Shown here: positions 12,217 to 23,769 of the stretch, in pieces
How positions within the stretch are numbered: the first letter of the stretch is position 1
How the letters are laid out: every line of letters starts with the position of its first letter
NCBI GenBank assembly: GCA_015501585.1
Contig: JADNRY010000360.1
Span: 1 to 61,651, forward strand
DNA from: Rhodocollybia butyracea
Lineage: Eukaryota; Basidiomycota; Agaricomycetes; Agaricales; Omphalotaceae
DNA length: 61,651 nt
Direction: 5' to 3'
Notes under the pieces: generated by a model
What the model was told of the DNA's origin: nothing
Databases searched by the model: none
Seen by the model: the letters and a program-made list of their open reading frames with translations, nothing else
Position numbers and translations under genes: made by a program

Positions 12217-12603
12217 TTATTGTGAATCAAAGCCATCGTCATTATCTTCGAAGCCCGACCCATCTTCGGAGTCTTCTGACTGATAATCAAGATTGTCTGT
12301 CAGGTAGTTGAGCAGCCAAGTGCGGTCTCCAGACTCTGAGTTTGTGTCCCCAGCCTCACTTCGAAAATCATCCTCCTCGCTGCTTGCCCTATCTGAGTCG
12401 TCATCCATTGCTGTACTGGTGTCTCTGTGACGTTCCTTCTCCCAGCCCTCGTCATTCTCTGGTGGTCCCACTTCTGTTTCTAGTGTTTGTGGCTGGTTTT
12501 CCGGGGCTATATCAACATGTCCGATGCCTCCGCCACGGTAGCGCATGAACATATCACGATCGACGAAACTAACAAGCATCTCTTGGATCCGAATAAAATC
12601 CAT
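12217..12603 (-). CDS. Small acidic protein, probably C-terminal fragment of a transposon-associated protein
   Basis: An uninterrupted 128-codon frame starting MDFIRIQEMLVSFVDRD. The part DRDMFMRYRGGGIGH resembles, from memory, the end segment of large proteins found with agaricomycete DDE/KDZ-type transposases; no search could be done. The rest is a low-complexity acidic tail rich in Asp, Glu and Ser. A TGA stands four codons upstream of the first Met, so the reading frame does not extend 5' without a splice. It is convergent with the gene at 11410-12163 and divergent from the DUF6698 gene. It may be a full small gene or a leftover exon. Confidence 0.45.
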   Translation of the reverse strand: MDFIRIQEMLVSFVDRDMFMRYRGGGIGHVDIAPENQPQTLETEVGPPENDEGWEKERHRDTSTAMDDDSDRASSEEDDFRSEAGDTNSESGDRTWLLNYLTDNLDYQSEDSEDGSGFEDNDDGFDSQ

Positions 12604-12787
12604 ATCTTTGTAGGGTCATAGAGGCCCGGGCACTGTTAACAAGAGCAGAAAATAGTCTAAATTAGTCCTGCCATATAAAATAATTTTACCGTGTTGTTCA
12701 TTGACAGATCGAAAAGTTTATGAGACTTTACCGACAAAGCTGCGCTACTATAAGTATGGCGGTATCGGGTTGTTGTTGGCTCGCTTT

Positions 12788-14510
12788 ATGGCCTCACCTC
12801 AGCGACCTTCTTCTGATGGCACTGGACATCACCGTTCTCGCTCAAGAGGCCGGGATTCTCATCGTAATTCCCGTCGCCAAGGTCCTTCACACAGCAATGA
12901 CTCAGAACATAGGGAGGACATTGAGAACCAACAGCTTAAACAAAAAATCGATGCATTAGAACTCATCGTTGCGGAAAAAAATATGAAGAAAAAAAAGGGA
13001 GAAGCGTAAGCATAATTTTCTTTTACCTACTTTGATATTTATTTACTTTTGCATTGAATTTTAGCTTCTTGAGTATTGGCCGCGGAATTGGGAAAGTGGC
13101 TTCGCTGTTTGTTAAAGTGTCCATTCTTGTGCAAGCTTATTATCTTTGGGACCCTGACCAAGAGGAATCCTCTGATGAGAACGAAGGTGGAGAACTTCTC
13201 AGTGACAAGGAGAAGAGTGAGCGTCAGGTCAAGCAGCTTGAGAAAAGAGCGTGAGTTGCAACTTCCAAGCTTTCTGCTGAGAAATTCTAACATATGTCCA
13301 GCCGTAATCGGAACCTGCAGGGATTTCAGCTTGTTGCTAACCTTGTTCCGGGTTTTGGTCGGATGGTTACCGATGAGAACAAAGACCCAGATACACTTAT
13401 GACAATGAGTAAACAGGTATGTGTTTAACTTATAAGGTCGATGTATGTTACTAATTGTTTGATAGCTTTGGGCGGGCGCCAAGAATGCACGAGGCGATGA
13501 TATAAGCAGGATGAAGAGACAAGTCGCAGCGTTCCTCAACTTCAGACCTCTGGGGCAAAAAGCGGACCCTCTGCTTAATCCTGAGACTCGTATTCACCGA
13601 GGATTCAACCACGACTTGACCGGAAAGCTCATTTGCCCAATTCACTTGGATTGGTCCGATCCCTTGTATGTTTTCCTGTTGTCTTCAATCCTCGATCACC
13701 ACTCAATGATTTTGTTGGCAGCACTCGTGAATCTATCCGGAACAAGTCAATCCGAACTAACGACTCTTTCTTCATACGAGCCTTCTACTGGAATGAAGAG
13801 GGCGATATCAGAGATGTCGAACGTGGCTTTCTCAAAGGGGTGTTACTTGTCCAGGTGAGTCACTATCTATTTTCGCTCGTACATACATTTAAAATTTACT
13901 TTGTAGACATGGCGGGAGATATTCATGCACAATGGTGCTATCGACGATACTGGAGATTTTGCTAGTGACAAAGATGGCAACGCCTCAGTCCCTGCCCCTC
14001 AACGCAAGAAAGCGAAGCGTTCAACAAGAAAATGTATCGCGGACATCCTTAACATGACTCAGGTGACCGCGCGGTCAATCGCCTACTGTGCAGTCATGGT
14101 AAGCTTGTATATCTTTTCGATTATAGTTGATTCATGTTCTTTTTTGAAGCTCCGTTTTGCACTGTCTCCAGTTGAGATCTGGGGAAAAGATGAATCTTTC
14201 AACTACGAAGGCCTGTACAACACTATCTTAGATTATTTTGAGTGCCCAGAACCGGGATCAGTGGGCGCCGACCATGCAAATGATCTTTTAAAATGGTGGA
14301 ATGTGTATGTTTCCTATGTCTTTCTCTTCGCCTTTCACTCACTGTTTCTCTAGCCAAGTATTCAACACAGAAGACAAGTCTCGAAACTTGAAGCCAATAT
14401 TTAACTTTGAGAACACGATTAATGCACAGCGTGCTGCGAAGCAAGCTAGTACAGCCGCTGCTGCAACTGGTCGTAGTGCCATTCAACCAACGCCAACCGC
14501 CGCTAGCTAA
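12788..14510 (+). CDS. DUF6698 family protein (8 exons)
   Basis: Start ATG 12788 (MASPQRPSSDGTGHHRSRSR). Exons: 12788-13005, 13065-13250, 13302-13416, 13466-13665, 13722-13854, 13907-14098, 14150-14304, 14354-14510. All introns are 45-60 bases with GT..AG and preserve the frame. The product is about 450 residues: an Arg/Ser-rich and coiled-coil N-terminal third, then a conserved block with LNPETRIHRGFNHDLTG, ICPIHLDWSDP, FLKGVLLVQTWREIFMHNG, MTQVTARSIAYCAVMLRFAL and DLLKWWNVQVF. This order of motifs matches the DUF6698 proteins that are numerous in Agaricomycetes; their function is unknown. No break is seen. Upstream in-frame sequence back to about 12701 has no ATG, so 12788 is the likely start. 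Confidence 0.8.
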
Positions 14511-15651
14511 TTCACGTACTCTTATATTTCTCGACTGTTATTATTTACCGTTCGTAATAAAAATATCCATTTTATGTGACCATCCCAAGTAAAAATTGCA
14601 TTTGATTATACTATACTACAACGTCTTCAATAAGGCTGCTGGCCATAACATACATAGATTTGCGAAGTATTGTAATGCCTTACAGAAGATAGGTAATGCT
14701 TGCGCAAAGTGCTCATTCACAGACCTTCGTGACAGGGCCCAAAAATAAGCACATAAAGGTTCACAAAATATCACAAGGGACTGTAGGCAGAACAGATTTA
14801 TTGTGTGAAATTACTTGATGGAAGTAACGGATACGCGGTATTGCGAATAGGCAAGTAATCGTTGTTGGGCATTGTAGGTATCACGCATGGTTAAGGTGCG
14901 CCATGATGTAGTGATAATCATTTGCTAATTTGGGCTAAGCGTTTAATGCATTATAATGGATTTCCAAACACTTAGAGGTATTATCGGAAGATTATACCAG
15001 TTACGGCTGACCGCCAGTCACTACTCCACATGATAATCAACTATGATAACTCCCTAGATTTAGTGATGTGGGTCCTAAACAATAGATCTCCAAAAAAATG
15101 CAAGTTCGTACAACTCAAAGGCACCCAATATACAAAGTTACATTTTCGATCGCCTCATGTTGCACTCTGAGTCACTCACTACAAAGTACTGAGGGAGTCT
15201 TTTATATATTCCGCACAACACTCAAGTTAGATTGTTTCCTGTCCTAAATTACGGTGCGTTAGTCGTTATGCAAAGATTGTGGCGCCGTTATTTTTCAGTC
15301 CGCATAACAATGCGGGCCCTGGATGGGACCATGCCGGCTATTCTCCTCCTTGTCGGGATTGTTTCCTGACCTATGCAGTGTCAGATATGTAAAAACTCTG
15401 CTATTCCTCAATGGGACCACGCCGGTTCTTCCTTGTTCCATATTGCGTCCATATTGCGCACAACACTCTGTGAGGGAAAGGTCAGGGCATACATTGTTTT
15501 CTGTATTTGTATTACGGTGGCAGATAGAAAAAACATGTTGGGTCGTTTCATTCATTCTGCACATATTTAAGAAGGCGAGGTTCCTCGTTCCTCCTTAATC
15601 CTCAGGCTCACCCAAACCTAGTAATCATCTACCGACTCTGTCTACATAAAG
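14511..15651. other. Intergenic, likely promoter region of the protease gene
   Basis: No supported gene. Near 15185-15480 the phrases 'cgcacaacactc', 'ttgtttcctg' and 'gggaccatgccggc'/'gggaccacgccggt' each occur twice, which indicates an imperfect internal duplication of about 100-250 bases just 5' of the protease gene. Role unknown. Confidence 0.4.
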
Positions 15652-17406
15652 ATGCGCATAGTAAATGTCCTCACCGCATTGTTGGCTAGTATTGTCCCGC
15701 CTGTGAGACAAGTTTTTCGGTCAAGCTGAAGATAACTGCTACCTACAATCTCCAGGGACCGCCATGGAGCTCCGAGGCAGCACTCTCCCAAATTCCACTA
15801 GTTCTTGACAACAACACGACACTATCGACATTTGCCACCCAAACCGATGCTGGATGGTATATAGTATTATCAATTGCACAAAAATTTGGCACTTACCCGT
15901 CATTTGTTACTAGGTATCTTAATCGAATTTCTCAGAGAGGAGCAATAATTGACTGGCCTGCAAACCCCGCGCCTGATAAGCAACAAGAAAAGCTGGATTT
16001 TACATGGGACTATGATCCTAATTGGGGTCGAGGGATCTTAGTATGTACTGCTAAGTCTATTATGTGTTTTTTCGCTGACAATCATGACTTATTAATTCGT
16101 TAGGTATATGTTCTTGATAGTGGAATTCAACCTACACATTCAGACTTAGATGGCCGAGTGGACCCAAAGGGTATGGTTGTCACGAGGCTCAAAGGTGGAC
16201 CAAAAGTCAGTTTAAAATTGTTCTTAACTCCCTATGTTCAAGTTCAATGCCTAATTATCCATCTTCAGGGAGATCCGTTTGTGGATGAGGAAGATCATGG
16301 GGTAAGTGTTTTTGTGAGCTTCGAAGAAACACAACTTCAACGTTTTTCTGTTAGACGGGTGTTGCGTCTCTCATCGCAGGTAGGCAATTTGGAGTTGCCA
16401 AAGCAGCAACTTTGATATCCGTCAAGGTGAGTAAAGTGATAGGCAAGAGCTCTGATAAGTAATCATTGACTCGGGAATTGTTATCTATTCTGTTTCCAGG
16501 TTGGAGCAGGTGAAGGTGAAAAAGACTTCACTCTAGAAGATATCACAAAGGGCATTGAGCTTGCCACCGCCGACTTTGTTGAACGCAAGGCGAAGGATCG
16601 TGAACTGCGTGCTGTAATGAATATAAGTTGGATAATCCGTCATGATCCCGCACGTAAAGGTGAGATAGCCATAGAAAAGGTAATATTCATCCCCCTTGTA
16701 TAACATCGCACTGACTGATGAGTCTAGGCAATCGCCCAAGGAATCCATGTGGTCTATGCCGCTGGTAATGAAGGCAGTGATAAGGTCCGTTCGTGCCATC
16801 TGTGCCCGACTTTGGCTAAACATCAGAGCCAGTGTTCCCTTGACAGTGTGAATCCCCATGTTCAGAATGTGGGGCAGATCTATGTGTCTGGTCTATCCCC
16901 TTTACAACTTGATCGTCCGGACGCCACTCAACCCTGGCATATGTCTTTTTACTGGTGGTACAATTACGGAAACGCCAGTTGCTTCTTTCCTAAAACGTTT
17001 TTGTCCTCACGTTCAATTTTTCAGTGTGTGGATCTTGTAGCTCCAGCTACATCTATTGCTTGCGCATCTTCAAAAGGACCCTTCGAGGTATGCGCACAAC
17101 TCACCTTTTGGTTAGAACTCAGATATCGATCATGATTTACAGAAAAGGTTTGGGCCAGGCACATCCTACGCCGCTCCCTTGGTAGCTGGGACCGTTGCTG
17201 CAATATGTGCGTTTTCTTCCGACTCAAATGCAACCGTAAATTACTCATAGTACGGTTGCAAAGTGTCAACTGATGGCAAGGATCTGACTCCTGCACAAAT
17301 GAAGGCCAGAATCTTGAATGAATTCACTATTCCAGGCGTCACGTATATTCCCCCCGGTTCACCCGACAGGATGCTTGTTATCACGAACCTACCTCGACGA
17401 GACTGA
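15652..17406 (+). pseudogene. Subtilisin-like serine protease (S8), premature stop
   Basis: ATG 15652 starts a short hydrophobic signal peptide (MRIVNVLTALLASIVPP). Exons: 15652-15702, 15756-15856, 15914-16040, 16104-16205, 16269-16301, 16355-16426, 16500-16679, 16728-16784, 16827-17087, 17143-17406; the 42-base intron 16785-16826 is in frame and uncertain. Catalytic Asp is in VYVLDSGI (codon 16116-16118), His in EEDHGTGVASLIAG (16296-16298), the oxyanion Asn in VVYAAGNEG and Ser in GPGTSYAAPLVAG. The propeptide is very short. TAG at 17248-17250, after NATVNYS, removes about 50 residues that are still open in frame to TGA 17404-17406 (KMKARILNEF-like end: PAQMKARILNEF). All catalytic residues lie before the stop, so a truncated secreted protease is conceivable, but decay is more likely. 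Confidence 0.8.
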
Positions 17407-18097
17407 GCTGTTGCTTCGCTAGGTTTGTGGGGCTTACCCCTTTATGTATGCCGTGATAGTCTTTTTTGGGTTTGACCGTTCTCGGTTTCGAATGCGAAAC
17501 GAGCGTATGTATATGTACCTTCTGAAAATGGAATGAGAAAATCTAGGATCAGTCTGTGCAGTCAAGTGCTCGTCTCATACGTTCCAGGCGAAGGAAATAG
17601 CTCAAAGGATGTGTCAGAGGAGTCCGGGATGGTATCTTAGTCGTCTTGAACAACACTATCCTTAGTGCTGCTCGCGCAGCGACTTGAATCAGTGCAGATG
17701 GCAGAATTGAACCAGTAACTGATAGTTACTACATGGCACTTCAGAGACTCGACGTAAATATGATAGTGCAACTACATCGTACTAATAGGCGAACAGGAGC
17801 AGACTCCTTCAACCCATTCACTCTTGTGAGCAAGTACTTGATGCCTTCACCTTGTTTTATGTTTTTTATCGACCTGTTCATCTGTCCCAATAAAATTTCG
17901 CTTTATATAAAATAAACTTAGACACACATCTTTCGAAAAATGCAATTTCAGAAAGGCAAAGGCACTCGCGCAACATTCATTTTTAATCACCTCATTCTGC
18001 ACTCCTATCTCGACATAAGTATGGTGTTTTTGATTATTCCGAAAGTACTATAATAGGTGAACGGGGGAAAATTTTTCGTTTTAAGTTTATTTCCTAC
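17407..18097. other. Intergenic, no supported gene
   Basis: Region between two convergent pseudogenes (protease on plus, PGS1 relic on minus). One 60-codon frame (17733) without features. Confidence 0.5.
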
Positions 18098-19517
18098 CTA
18101 ATACACTATAACCTTCGTCAACCACCACATCTTCCGCTGCTCACTGTTCCATTCCTTCGCGTCCACGCGGATATCCACTATCTCACGAGCCCATTGTCCA
18201 CGCAGGTCAACGACAGGATATCTTCCCCCATCTTCAGGCCCGTGCGTTGGAGGAAGTGTCATCACAAACAATAATTCGGTATCGATATCCGCGGACCGCG
18301 AATTCAAGTTTGTTGAACCGAACAAAGAGAGCACCGGCAATGAACTTGCCCTTGGGGAGAACCAAAGACCTAGGAAGGTAGCTAGGTATTAGCGTTATTT
18401 CACTATCATGTAGCGGAAAAGCGAACCTTTTGCGTGGTATGTCCATCTATCCTTTTCCCACTCGTTAAGCTCGACGTTTGACAGCCCCAGGCCCAACCAA
18501 GCAAACGTCGTCGCTGCCCGTGCAACGGATTTCATGAATTTCTGCTCGAGAGAGGTGTACCCTTCCGGGATCCTCCCGGATATCCCTTTCAAGCCAAAGA
18601 ATCCATTTGCCTAGCGAGATAAATCATAAGCAACATCTTGTAATGACAAACTCACCTTCGGACTAGCAGCAACAATCCGCACCGCAACTTGAGGAGTTCC
18701 GAGGATGAAGTCCTGATAATGCTTATACAAGCTAAAATACCCGCTTGTCAGATCCATCAATGGGCGTTCTTGAGATATCGAAGAGACCCCGCCGGGTATA
18801 GAGCCTACAGGAGGTAGAACAGCACCCATAGCGGATTTTTTGAGATGTTCAAAGAGAAATTAGAAGAACTTTCTTCTTCGCGCACGCGGAACTGTATGAT
18901 AGGGAGAAGAAGCCTGTTTGATGAGTTTCTGGAGGAGTCTTCCGGTTTTTCGTCGTTGCTAGTGCGATGAGACACCTGGAACTCGGTGAGGGCCTTGTGT
19001 ACTTTCTCCGTGATTTTATGTGGATGTGTCTCCGGGTCTGCCCAGACCACAGCGTATTCTCCAGACATAAGAGTAGGGATTCATCTGCGTTGTGTCGGTA
19101 TGCGAATCGGCAGGAAGTAGATGATACGAGAAAGTTGAGATCTTTCGTAAGAAGTCGAAGCAGTAGTCGGATAGAGGAGCCCGGCCGGTGAATAGTAGAG
19201 ATATCGGTCCTTGCAATTCGTGAAGTATTCTTTGTTCAAGTTGGCTCTAAAAAAGTATTGAGAAAGAAACGTGTATATAGAGAGGTGAACACACACCCGC
19301 TGATCATCACCTCATTGTCCACGCCATATATCTTTGCGTGGCAATTACCCCATCCCTCATTAAGCCATGAATCTGTGTAGATTTGGACTCAAAAACAAGG
19401 AAACATGGACGCGGTCTGGGAAGGCACGTAACAATGGCAATAAGATTGTACCAGTATTCGAAGGACCCGGCCTTGTCAAACGGTTCAAGTCTAACTGAAG
19501 GTACAGATTCAAAGCAC
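18098..19517 (-). pseudogene. PGS1: PGS1 relic, middle and C-terminal part
   Basis: Pieces follow the order of phosphatidylglycerophosphate synthase (mitochondrial; CDP-diacylglycerol + glycerol-3-phosphate to PG-phosphate, cardiolipin pathway). They include LDLNRLTRPGPS and AFPDRVHVSLF (about 19490-19385), the first HKD-type motif HAKIYGVDNEVMISG-ANL with NKEYFTN (His at 19340), FDFLRKISTFSYHLLP, EYAVVWADPETHPH, MDLTSGYFSLYKHYQDF, VRIVAASPK, an intron, GRIPEGYTSLEQKFMKS, and the second motif WTYHAKG with GSTNLNSRSADIDTE. The frame is lost at a TGA near 19387 (after VSLF), near 19190, near 19060 and near 18835. The 5' part of the same gene lies beyond the large inserted element at 31393-31760. 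PGS1 is normally single copy, so this is a degenerate duplicate. Confidence 0.85.
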
Positions 19518-19525
19518 TGCATGCA
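19518..19525. repeat. Target-site duplication of the large element, left
   Basis: TGCATGCA, repeated exactly at 31385-31392. The 8-mer is its own reverse complement, so it could in principle be counted in the inverted repeat, but the PGS1 sequence joins across it (leucine-rich segment before, LYLQLDLNR after). Confidence 0.75.
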
Positions 19526-20490
19526 AAGTTCCCTAAGTTAGCCTAACTTAGGTAATTTATATCAAAAACTGTCAAAAAATGATGGATCAATAAGTGAAGT
19601 AGTTTAGAGAAACATTGTGGTAAACTTAGGGAAATGGTTCATTGCATATGATTATTGTTAGTTGTGTTACAAATGAAATCTTTAGGAAACACTTAGGGAA
19701 CTGATTTTTTCTCATTTGTTTTAAATAAGAAAGGGCAAACAATGATAATTCAAAGGAATAACTTATGAAAAGCAGGGGGAATTGGAGTATTCAATAAGAT
19801 TTTAAAATTGTAAGCATAAGGTGGATATCTTAGGAAATGTTTAAGGTGAAATTAGACAGAATAGTGGAAAAACAAGGGTCAAACTAGTGGAAAACAATTT
19901 AAAGAAAGTATTCCCTAAGTACAAGATAATCCACATGAACAAGTTAAAGACTTGGGAAAATTAAATGTGACAAAGGAGTCACATAGTGGCATGATAATAA
20001 TTGATTTTGAGTGAACAACCTTTGGTAAAGATAGGAAAAACAAATGAAAATGAGAAATATGAAAGGTTTCAATAACATGATAAACAACATCAATGAAGAG
20101 GAAAAACTTAAGGAATCATGAGGCAGAGCAAAGGAAAGTGAGGTTTACAAAAGGTTTAAAGAGGTAAAAGTGCAATGGATATCAAAGGTGAAAACTTAGT
20201 GAATTAGAAAGTAACATTTGGGATATTGGAAAGGAAAACTTAGGAAAATTAAATGGGATGACTTGGATAAATGCAAGGGAAAACATATGAAAATTAAGGC
20301 AAGTAGAGGCCAGCAGAACAGTACAGTCAGAAGATTTGGGGATGTAGTGCAATGGGGGACATTGAAGCAATTTGGGGTGTTGGAGCAGTGAGAGCATTGA
20401 GCAAAATGGTGGTCATTGGAGCAATTGGGGCTGTTGGAGCTGTGGGAGCAGTGAGTGAAATTGAGGCTGTTGGAGCAGTGAGAGCAGTGG
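19526..20490 (+). repeat. Left terminal inverted repeat
   Basis: AT-rich outer 800 bases with scattered 'cttagg' / 'cctaag' words, then the first satellite units. Partner is 30408-31384. Differences between arms are mostly single substitutions and small indels, so the insertion is fairly recent. Confidence 0.85.
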
Positions 20491-20705
20491 GTGCAATTGG
20501 GGCTGTCGGAGCTGTGACTCCCAGCCCATGAGAGCAGTGAGTAGCAGTGAGAGCAGTGAGTGCAATTGGAACTGTCAGAGCAGTGAGAGCAGTGAGTGCA
20601 ATTGGGGCTGTTGGAGCCAGGAGAGCAGAGAGGGAAATGGGGGCCATTGGAGCAATTGGCTGTTGGAGCAGTGAGAGCAGTGAGTGCAATGAGGGCCATT
20701 GGAGC
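20340..20705 (+). repeat. 36-bp satellite, block 1 (overlaps left TIR)
   Basis: Units such as GGAGCAGTGAGAGCAGTGAG followed by TGCAATTGGGGCTGTT. The period is about 36 bases with sub-units of 12, all multiples of three, so several frames stay open (GAVRAVSAIGAV type on plus). Ends at the hAT-like insertion. Confidence 0.85.
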
Positions 20706-22865
20706 TAGTGATGGGGAGGGTCGGGTCGGTGACCCTTGACCCGGCCCGACCCGGCCCTTGCAGAGGATCAAAGAGGGTCAAGGGCCAGGGTCAGGATTTT
20801 GCTGACCCCTGGCCCTGGGTCTTGACCTTGGGCCAAGATCAAGTCTAAAGCTCATGCCTGGGTGCTCTTGAGTGTTGAATGTTTTTTCTCAATAGCCTGA
20901 GTCTACTAGTAAATTCACTAGTACATAGTCACTTGTAAACTTAGCCCATGAGTAAAGCACGGAGAACTGTAAATTTAATACACTACCCATCTGTTGTGAT
21001 AGTAGTGTGGAGAGAGTGTGTAAGAGTAGATGATTATTGTGCAGAGCTCAAGAGAGCTTATATACCTACAGTAAATATTCTAGAAGTATCTACAAGCTTC
21101 GTGTATGCTATGTAAGTACAGCTAATGATCACTAATAAGTATATGCTATATTACTAAGTCTATAGTCGAAGTTCCGGAGTTGTATTGCCATGATGTCATG
21201 GTCAAAGCGTTACATACGACACCATCATCTTGGGACACCATCAGCAAGTTGGACGGCGTATGGAAGGTATGGTACCATGCAGCCTATACACTGCCATACC
21301 AAGTATGGAAAAGAGGGGGGGTACATAGAGTCCCATACTCATCCCATACTTATACCATACGTTTACCATACAGCAGCCATACGTACTCATACAGTAACCA
21401 TACATTCGCATACATTCTCATACAACAACACATACTCCTACTACATCGTACCCTAGTTCAAATATTGGAAAATAATATCATATTCATGTAGAAATAACTA
21501 TGCAGAACACATCGCTACACAAGGCTATTGCTACCCAGTTGCAAGAACACCAAACTTCGGTCAAATTTGCACCTACAAGTGGCAATCAGTAAGACTCGGA
21601 CAGTGATCACAATATCGCTACATACCTCGTTCACGATAATAATAGTCTCAACACCCATGCAAAACTTGCATCCTCTCTTTGTGTTGTTTTTGCAGGTTGT
21701 TCACGGCTTGGCTTCAATATTACTGATGGTGTCATTCTGTGTGTGAGCAAATGTTGAAAGGCCGGAACCACGTTTTCATCCAGGATCCTTCACTGCTATT
21801 AGGTCAGAAATTATAACGGGACATGCAGGCGGCAACGTACAGTATAGCTCTGCAGAGGCGCAAGCCTGAAGATCACAATCGAGAAAAGAGATAGAATTCA
21901 AAGAAAGACTGCAGATGCGACGTTCAAGTAGAAAAAATTATAGAACATGATCATGTGAGTCTCTCACGTGAACTGTACAGTTTGTGGAAAGTTTGGTCCA
22001 TCGGAGATTGATTTGACTTAAGAGTTTTTCCATTTTTTAATTTATCGCCATGGCTCGCACATCACTCATCGGCCAGATTCAGCATTGCCTCAAGGCTTCA
22101 TAATGTCTCGACTGCTTGCTACCTCCCGCCTTATATTTATAGTGACTAAACAGGACAAGCGCCAAGCTTGAGGCTTTGAGTACTAATTATAAGAAGTTGA
22201 CGAGGCTATATCGAATGTTATACTGTAAATACTTGCTAGCTATGTAGTGTACAAAATTTGATTTGTTCCATACCTCCATACAACCTCCATAACCTCCATA
22301 CATTCTTACAATCTATGGAGAAATATGATAAAGCATGCGTGGGAAGGTATGGATGTATGGAATTATTCTTTCCCATGCAGCCCATACACCTCATACACCT
22401 TCCAACTTGCTGATGACATTAGTGCACAAAAATGCAAGAACAGCAAGGATTCACAGTCAAATTTCTTCTTATGTTGTAACCTATCAGATAGACATAGTAC
22501 AGTATCTAACTCTATTGGCTGTAATGAAGTTATTCTGCTTGAGCTTTTCATTGAAGTAGTAACTAGTATGAACCATTTTGGATAAGATCATGGCCTGTCT
22601 ACTATCATCATAGTACCCCCTAGCCCTACTGAACACCAAGTTGGGGCAGAGGAATCAAAGGAGAGACAAATTTGGCTGAAACTCTAGCTAATTCTCAACT
22701 ATTTCCTTTTTAGGAGTGGCCCTGGGTCGGACCCTGACCCAACCCAACCCAACCCAACCCTGACCCTCTTAGGTGGGCCAGGGTCAGGATTTTAGCTGGC
22801 CCTGACCCTTGGTGACCCGACCCGACCACAGGGCCTCTGACCCGACCCGGCCCTCCCCAACACTA
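20706..22865. mobile_element. 2.16-kb hAT-like non-autonomous element nested in the satellite
   Basis: Ends are TAGTGATGGGGAGGG (left) and the reverse complement of TAGTGTTGGGGAGGG (right), each followed inward by GGTCGGGTC-like and GGGTCAGGGCC-like words. Flanks are ATTGGAGC at 20698-20705 and GTTGGAGC at 22866-22873, a 7-of-8 match; the surrounding satellite contains both words, so this duplication is only suggestive. No transposase. Inside, clusters of CATAC/GTATG words occur at about 21270-21450 and 22265-22400. Confidence 0.65.
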
Positions 22866-23769
22866 GTTGGAGCAATTAGGGCTGTTGGAGCAGTGAGTGC
22901 AATTGGGGCTGTTGGAGCTGTGAGAGCAGTGAGTCCAATGAGGGCTGTTGGAGCAGTGAAAGCAGTGAGTGCAATGGGGGCCATTGGAGCCATGAGAGCA
23001 GTGAGTGCAATGAGAGCCATTGGAGCAATTGGGGCTGTCGGGGCAATGGGAGCAGTGAGAGCAGTGAGTGCAATTGGGGCTGTTGGACCAGTGAGAGCAA
23101 TGAGTGCAATGGGGGCCATTGGAGCCATGAGAGCAGTCATAGCAGTGAGTACAACTGGGCTGTCAGAGCTGTGAGAGCAGTGAGTTCAATGAGGGTGGTT
23201 GGAGCAATTGGGGCTGTTGGAGCAGTGGGAGCAGTGAGTGCAATTAGGGCTGTTGAAGCCATGAGAGCAGTGAGTGCAATTGGGGCTGTTGGAGCCATGA
23301 GATCAATGAGTGCAATGGGGGCCATTGGAGCCGTGAGAGCAGTGAGTGCAATGGGGCTGTCAGAGCAGTGGAAGCAGTGAGTGCAATGGTGGCAGTGGGT
23401 GCAATGAGTGCAATGGGAAGGGTGAAAACTTAGGGAAATTAAATGGGATGACTTGGATAAGTGCAAGGCAAAAGGTAGGAAAATTAAGGCAAGTAGAGGG
23501 CAGCAGAACAGTACAGTCAGAAGACCTCGGGATGTAGCACAATGAGGGCCATTGGAGCAATTGGGGCTGTCAGAGCAGTGTGTGCATTGGGTGCAATTGG
23601 GGCTGTCGAAGCAGTGAGAGGACTGAATCGCAATTGGGGCTGGAGGAGCAGTGAGAGCACTGAGTGCAGTGGGGGCCGTTGGAGCAATAAGAGCACTGAG
23701 TGCAATGGGGGCGGTTGGAGCAGTGAGAGCACCCAGTGCAAGGCCAATGGGGGCTGTCAGATCAGTGGG
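22866..23769 (+). repeat. 36-bp satellite, block 2
   Basis: Same orientation as block 1. It is interrupted at 23423-23545 by a truncated copy of the subterminal part of the left inverted repeat and ends at the solo LTR. Confidence 0.85.
23423..23545 (+). repeat. Internal partial copy of the left TIR
   Basis: Matches about 20225-20350, including 'aaattaaatgggatgact', 'aaattaaggcaagtagag' and 'cagcagaacagtacagtc', in the same orientation. It is continued by satellite exactly as in the TIR, so it is a rearranged copy of the element's own end. Confidence 0.8.

Noticed and set aside
16785..16826. Reading straight through this 42-base stretch in the protease
   Set aside because: The frame is open, so it cannot be excluded, but GT..AG ends and the match of SVNPHVQNVGQI directly after GNEGSDK favour an intron; kept as uncertain.
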